From: Anaerovibrio slackiae
Lineage (GTDB): Bacteria; Bacillota; Negativicutes; Selenomonadales; Selenomonadaceae
Assembly (NCBI RefSeq): GCF_009695585.1
Contig: NZ_VUNR01000016.1
Coordinates: 1 to 61,439 of the forward strand
DNA length: 61,439 bases
Direction: 5' to 3'
Every line of letters starts with the position of its first letter. The first letter of the stretch is position 1. Shown piece by piece: positions 59,919 to 61,439 of the stretch. Below the pieces are notes generated by a model. It saw nothing but the letters and a program-made list of their open reading frames with translations, searched no databases and was not told the origin of the DNA. The position numbers and the translations under genes are program-made.

Positions 59919-60179
59919 TCAATAGTCCCTATAGCGGCCAGCGAACCAAAATCGCTGGCTGCTTTTGTCTTTTTCACACTGCTTCTGCAAAAAAGCAGGA
60001 AAATCCTTCACATCCTCCGCCAATGTCAAATACCCTTCCCTATCCATAAAAGCATTGGCAAACTCCACAGGTTCCAATTCAGCCTTAACCTCCGCCCAAT
60101 CCACGCTATCTAGTTCCTGCAAATTCCTCTCTGCCTGCTGAACATTATCTGCCAGCACTATACCCTGCATATCAATCAT
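59919..60179 (-). CDS. Small acidic protein of unknown function
   Basis: I do not recognise this 86-residue protein. It is acidic and mostly helical by composition (NVQQAERNLQELDSVDWAEVKAELEPVEFANAFM, EDVKDFPAFLQKQCEKDK). No membrane segment is seen. AGGTGATG lies just before the ATG. It is convergent with the toxin gene (13 nt between stops). It could be an unrelated accessory gene or a partner in the defence-like region. Confidence 0.55.
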   Translation of the reverse strand: MIDMQGIVLADNVQQAERNLQELDSVDWAEVKAELEPVEFANAFMDREGYLTLAEDVKDFPAFLQKQCEKDKSSQRFWFAGRYRDY

Positions 60180-60452
60180 TATACATCACCTGCCATAAAT
60201 CCTCTATTCTGACCCTCATTCATCAAAACTTATCAATTCCATATTTGCAATATAATCAAGAAGAAAACCATTAACCAATCCTTTTCTAATACAATAAATT
60301 TTATCAGTTCTATAATCACACATTGCATTATTGCACATTTTGCACTAAAATCAAAGGTGAAACATAATTCGTTAGAATATTCCTTTATCATTTTTATTTA
60401 TGCAAAAATATTACCCAGCCTCATTCTGCTGATGAAGAAAATGGTGATAATC

Positions 60453-61175
60453 ATGACTATTCAAAAATACATCTTACAAGAATATTTTGAATTATATATG
60501 TCAGATGTAGAACACTTAGCACCAGCATCTGTCAAAAAATACGTTAGTGCAATTAGTAAATGCTCAGATTTTTTACGCCAAAAGACCATGATAAAAGACA
60601 CCTTATATGAAGTCGCAGATATCACCCAATTAAAAAATTTGCGTGATATACTGCTAACAGATGAGGAATTTTACGCGCTAAACTCGCGTGGCAACCACAT
60701 GTATTCTGCTGGCTTCAACAAATATATAAAATTTGCCGAAGGCGAAAACTTTGAAGCTATAAATGATGCTATCGCACCACTATATAAACCATTTCCTAAA
60801 ACCAAAACGCCAACACTAACTTCTACTGCAAAATGGACACGAAATCATATTTTACGTCAGCAGGTTATAAAACTTGCAGACTACAAATGCGAAATAAATC
60901 CTGCCCATCAAAGCTTTATAGCTGAAAATACCCAAAAGCCTTATATGGAAGGGCATCATGCCATTCCTATGAAATATCAGGAGCATTTCTCATACAGCCT
61001 GGATGTATACGCCAATATAATATGCCTTTGTCCTATCTGTCATCGCAAAATTCATTACGGTCTTAAAAATGACCGACATGAAATGATGAACCAACTTTAT
61101 GAGCAAAATAGTTCCAAGCTAATAAAAAGCGGTATTGAAATCAGCAAAACGGAATTTGCTAACTTAGATATTTGA
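60453..61175 (+). CDS. HNH endonuclease with N-terminal helical domain
   Basis: The 240-residue protein has an N-terminal helical region (YFELYMSDVEHLAPASVKKYVSAISKCSDFL), similar in pattern to the core-binding domain of tyrosine recombinases. A C-terminal HNH nuclease follows: EGHHAIPMKYQ, NIICLCPICHRKIHYG, with the zinc cysteines in LCPIC and ADYKCEI. Such enzymes act in restriction (McrA-like) or phage defence. ATG 60453 has GGTGATAATC upstream; longer frames to 60357 have no better site. AT-rich DNA and the adjacent toxin-antitoxin system suggest a defence island. The substrate is unknown. Confidence 0.85.
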   Translation: MTIQKYILQEYFELYMSDVEHLAPASVKKYVSAISKCSDFLRQKTMIKDTLYEVADITQLKNLRDILLTDEEFYALNSRGNHMYSAGFNKYIKFAEGENFEAINDAIAPLYKPFPKTKTPTLTSTAKWTRNHILRQQVIKLADYKCEINPAHQSFIAENTQKPYMEGHHAIPMKYQEHFSYSLDVYANIICLCPICHRKIHYGLKNDRHEMMNQLYEQNSSKLIKSGIEISKTEFANLDI

Positions 61176-61233
61176 TTTTTTGGTTTATGTAACATAAAAT
61201 CTCCATGTATTCAATGATGCTGTATCATAATTG

Positions 61234-61439
61234 TTGACACTTTTTACTCGTATATGATGATATATAATACGAGGAAAAGGAGGTGCTTTTCATGGCACGA
61301 AATCAGAAACATTATGATACAGATTATAAGGTACAGGCTGTAACTTTAGCTAAGGAAATAGGTCTTAGCAAAGCTGCTCGTGAGCTTGGTCTTGCTCCAA
61401 GCACTTTAAATGGCTGGATAAAAGCCACTCGTGAAGGAC
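61234..61439 (+). mobile_element. IS3-type element, left end (cut by window edge)
   Basis: A TTGACA and TATAAT with an over-long spacing, AAGGAGGTG, and an orfA-type reading frame begin here. No left inverted repeat can be fixed with confidence. Confidence 0.5.
61292..61439 (+). CDS. IS3-family OrfA-like transposase, N-terminal fragment
   Basis: The 49 visible codons read MARNQKHYDTDYKVQAVTLAKEIGLSKAARELGLAPSTLNGWI, the helix-turn-helix of IS3/IS150-type OrfA (transposase 8 family), which binds the IS ends. AAGGAGGT precedes the ATG. The remainder of the element, including the DDE OrfB, lies beyond the window. Confidence 0.85.
   Translation, partial: MARNQKHYDTDYKVQAVTLAKEIGLSKAARELGLAPSTLNGWIKATREG

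Noticed and set aside
1..61439. tRNA or rRNA genes
   Set aside because: None recognised by eye: no CCA-ended cloverleaf or rRNA signature was noticed, though without a search a tRNA could be missed.

Overview
The window looks like a chromosomal segment of a diderm Firmicute of the class Negativicutes, probably a Selenomonas or Mitsuokella relative. It combines a complete-looking LPS heptose and core pathway and an LptD-like outer-membrane protein with Firmicute-style promoters and Shine-Dalgarno sites and a Clostridia/Negativicutes-type FtsA-like protein. This placement is an inference from gene content; no rRNA gene is present. Base composition changes along the window: roughly 1-12.7 kb and 59-61.4 kb are AT-rich accessory DNA, and the middle is GC-richer core genome.

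Layout. 1-650 is an IS200/IS605-type element with a frameshifted tnpA and a tnpB cut by the window edge. 650-5574 holds an LtaS-like sulfatase, an Rpn-family nuclease with a detached copy of its C-terminus, a membrane protein, and a glycosyltransferase remnant ending at a complete ISL3-family element (5575-7036). 7083-21976 is a minus-strand LPS locus: LptD-like protein, two RfaE1-type kinases, RfaE2, three GT9 heptosyltransferases, HldD, GmhB, O-antigen ligase, several glycosyltransferases and a VirK/YbjX protein. Unusually, its longer spacers are built of short degenerate tandem repeats, each with its own period (9, 14, 23 nt). 22121-30153 is a secreted protein followed by a tetrapyrrole operon (sirC-hemA-hemC-cobA/hemD-hemB-hemL). 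30286-33043 has an orphan NarL-type regulator and a secretin/GspC-PilP-like pair.

33317-38621 is a three-gene signalling cluster (membrane-anchored BMP-family binding protein, GGDEF-EAL protein, hybrid histidine kinase). It is followed by pgi, a MATE exporter, a YdcF-like protein, a cupin, a large PAS hybrid kinase, an OmpR-type two-component pair, a LysR regulator, an alpha-glucosidase and two small conserved-looking proteins. A structured RNA at 53204-53390 matches 6S RNA. Then come a DAK2/FakA-like protein with a broken metal motif, an FtsA-like ATPase with five beta-grasp-like C-terminal repeats, a small heat-shock protein whose Shine-Dalgarno can be hidden in a weak hairpin, and ogt.

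The right end is the most defence-like part. A strong promoter, two tandem 52-53 nt RNA repeats, a terminator and a toxin gene form a type III toxin-antitoxin system of the TenpIN kind (59201-59905). It is followed by a small unknown protein, an HNH nuclease and the start of another IS (61292-61439).
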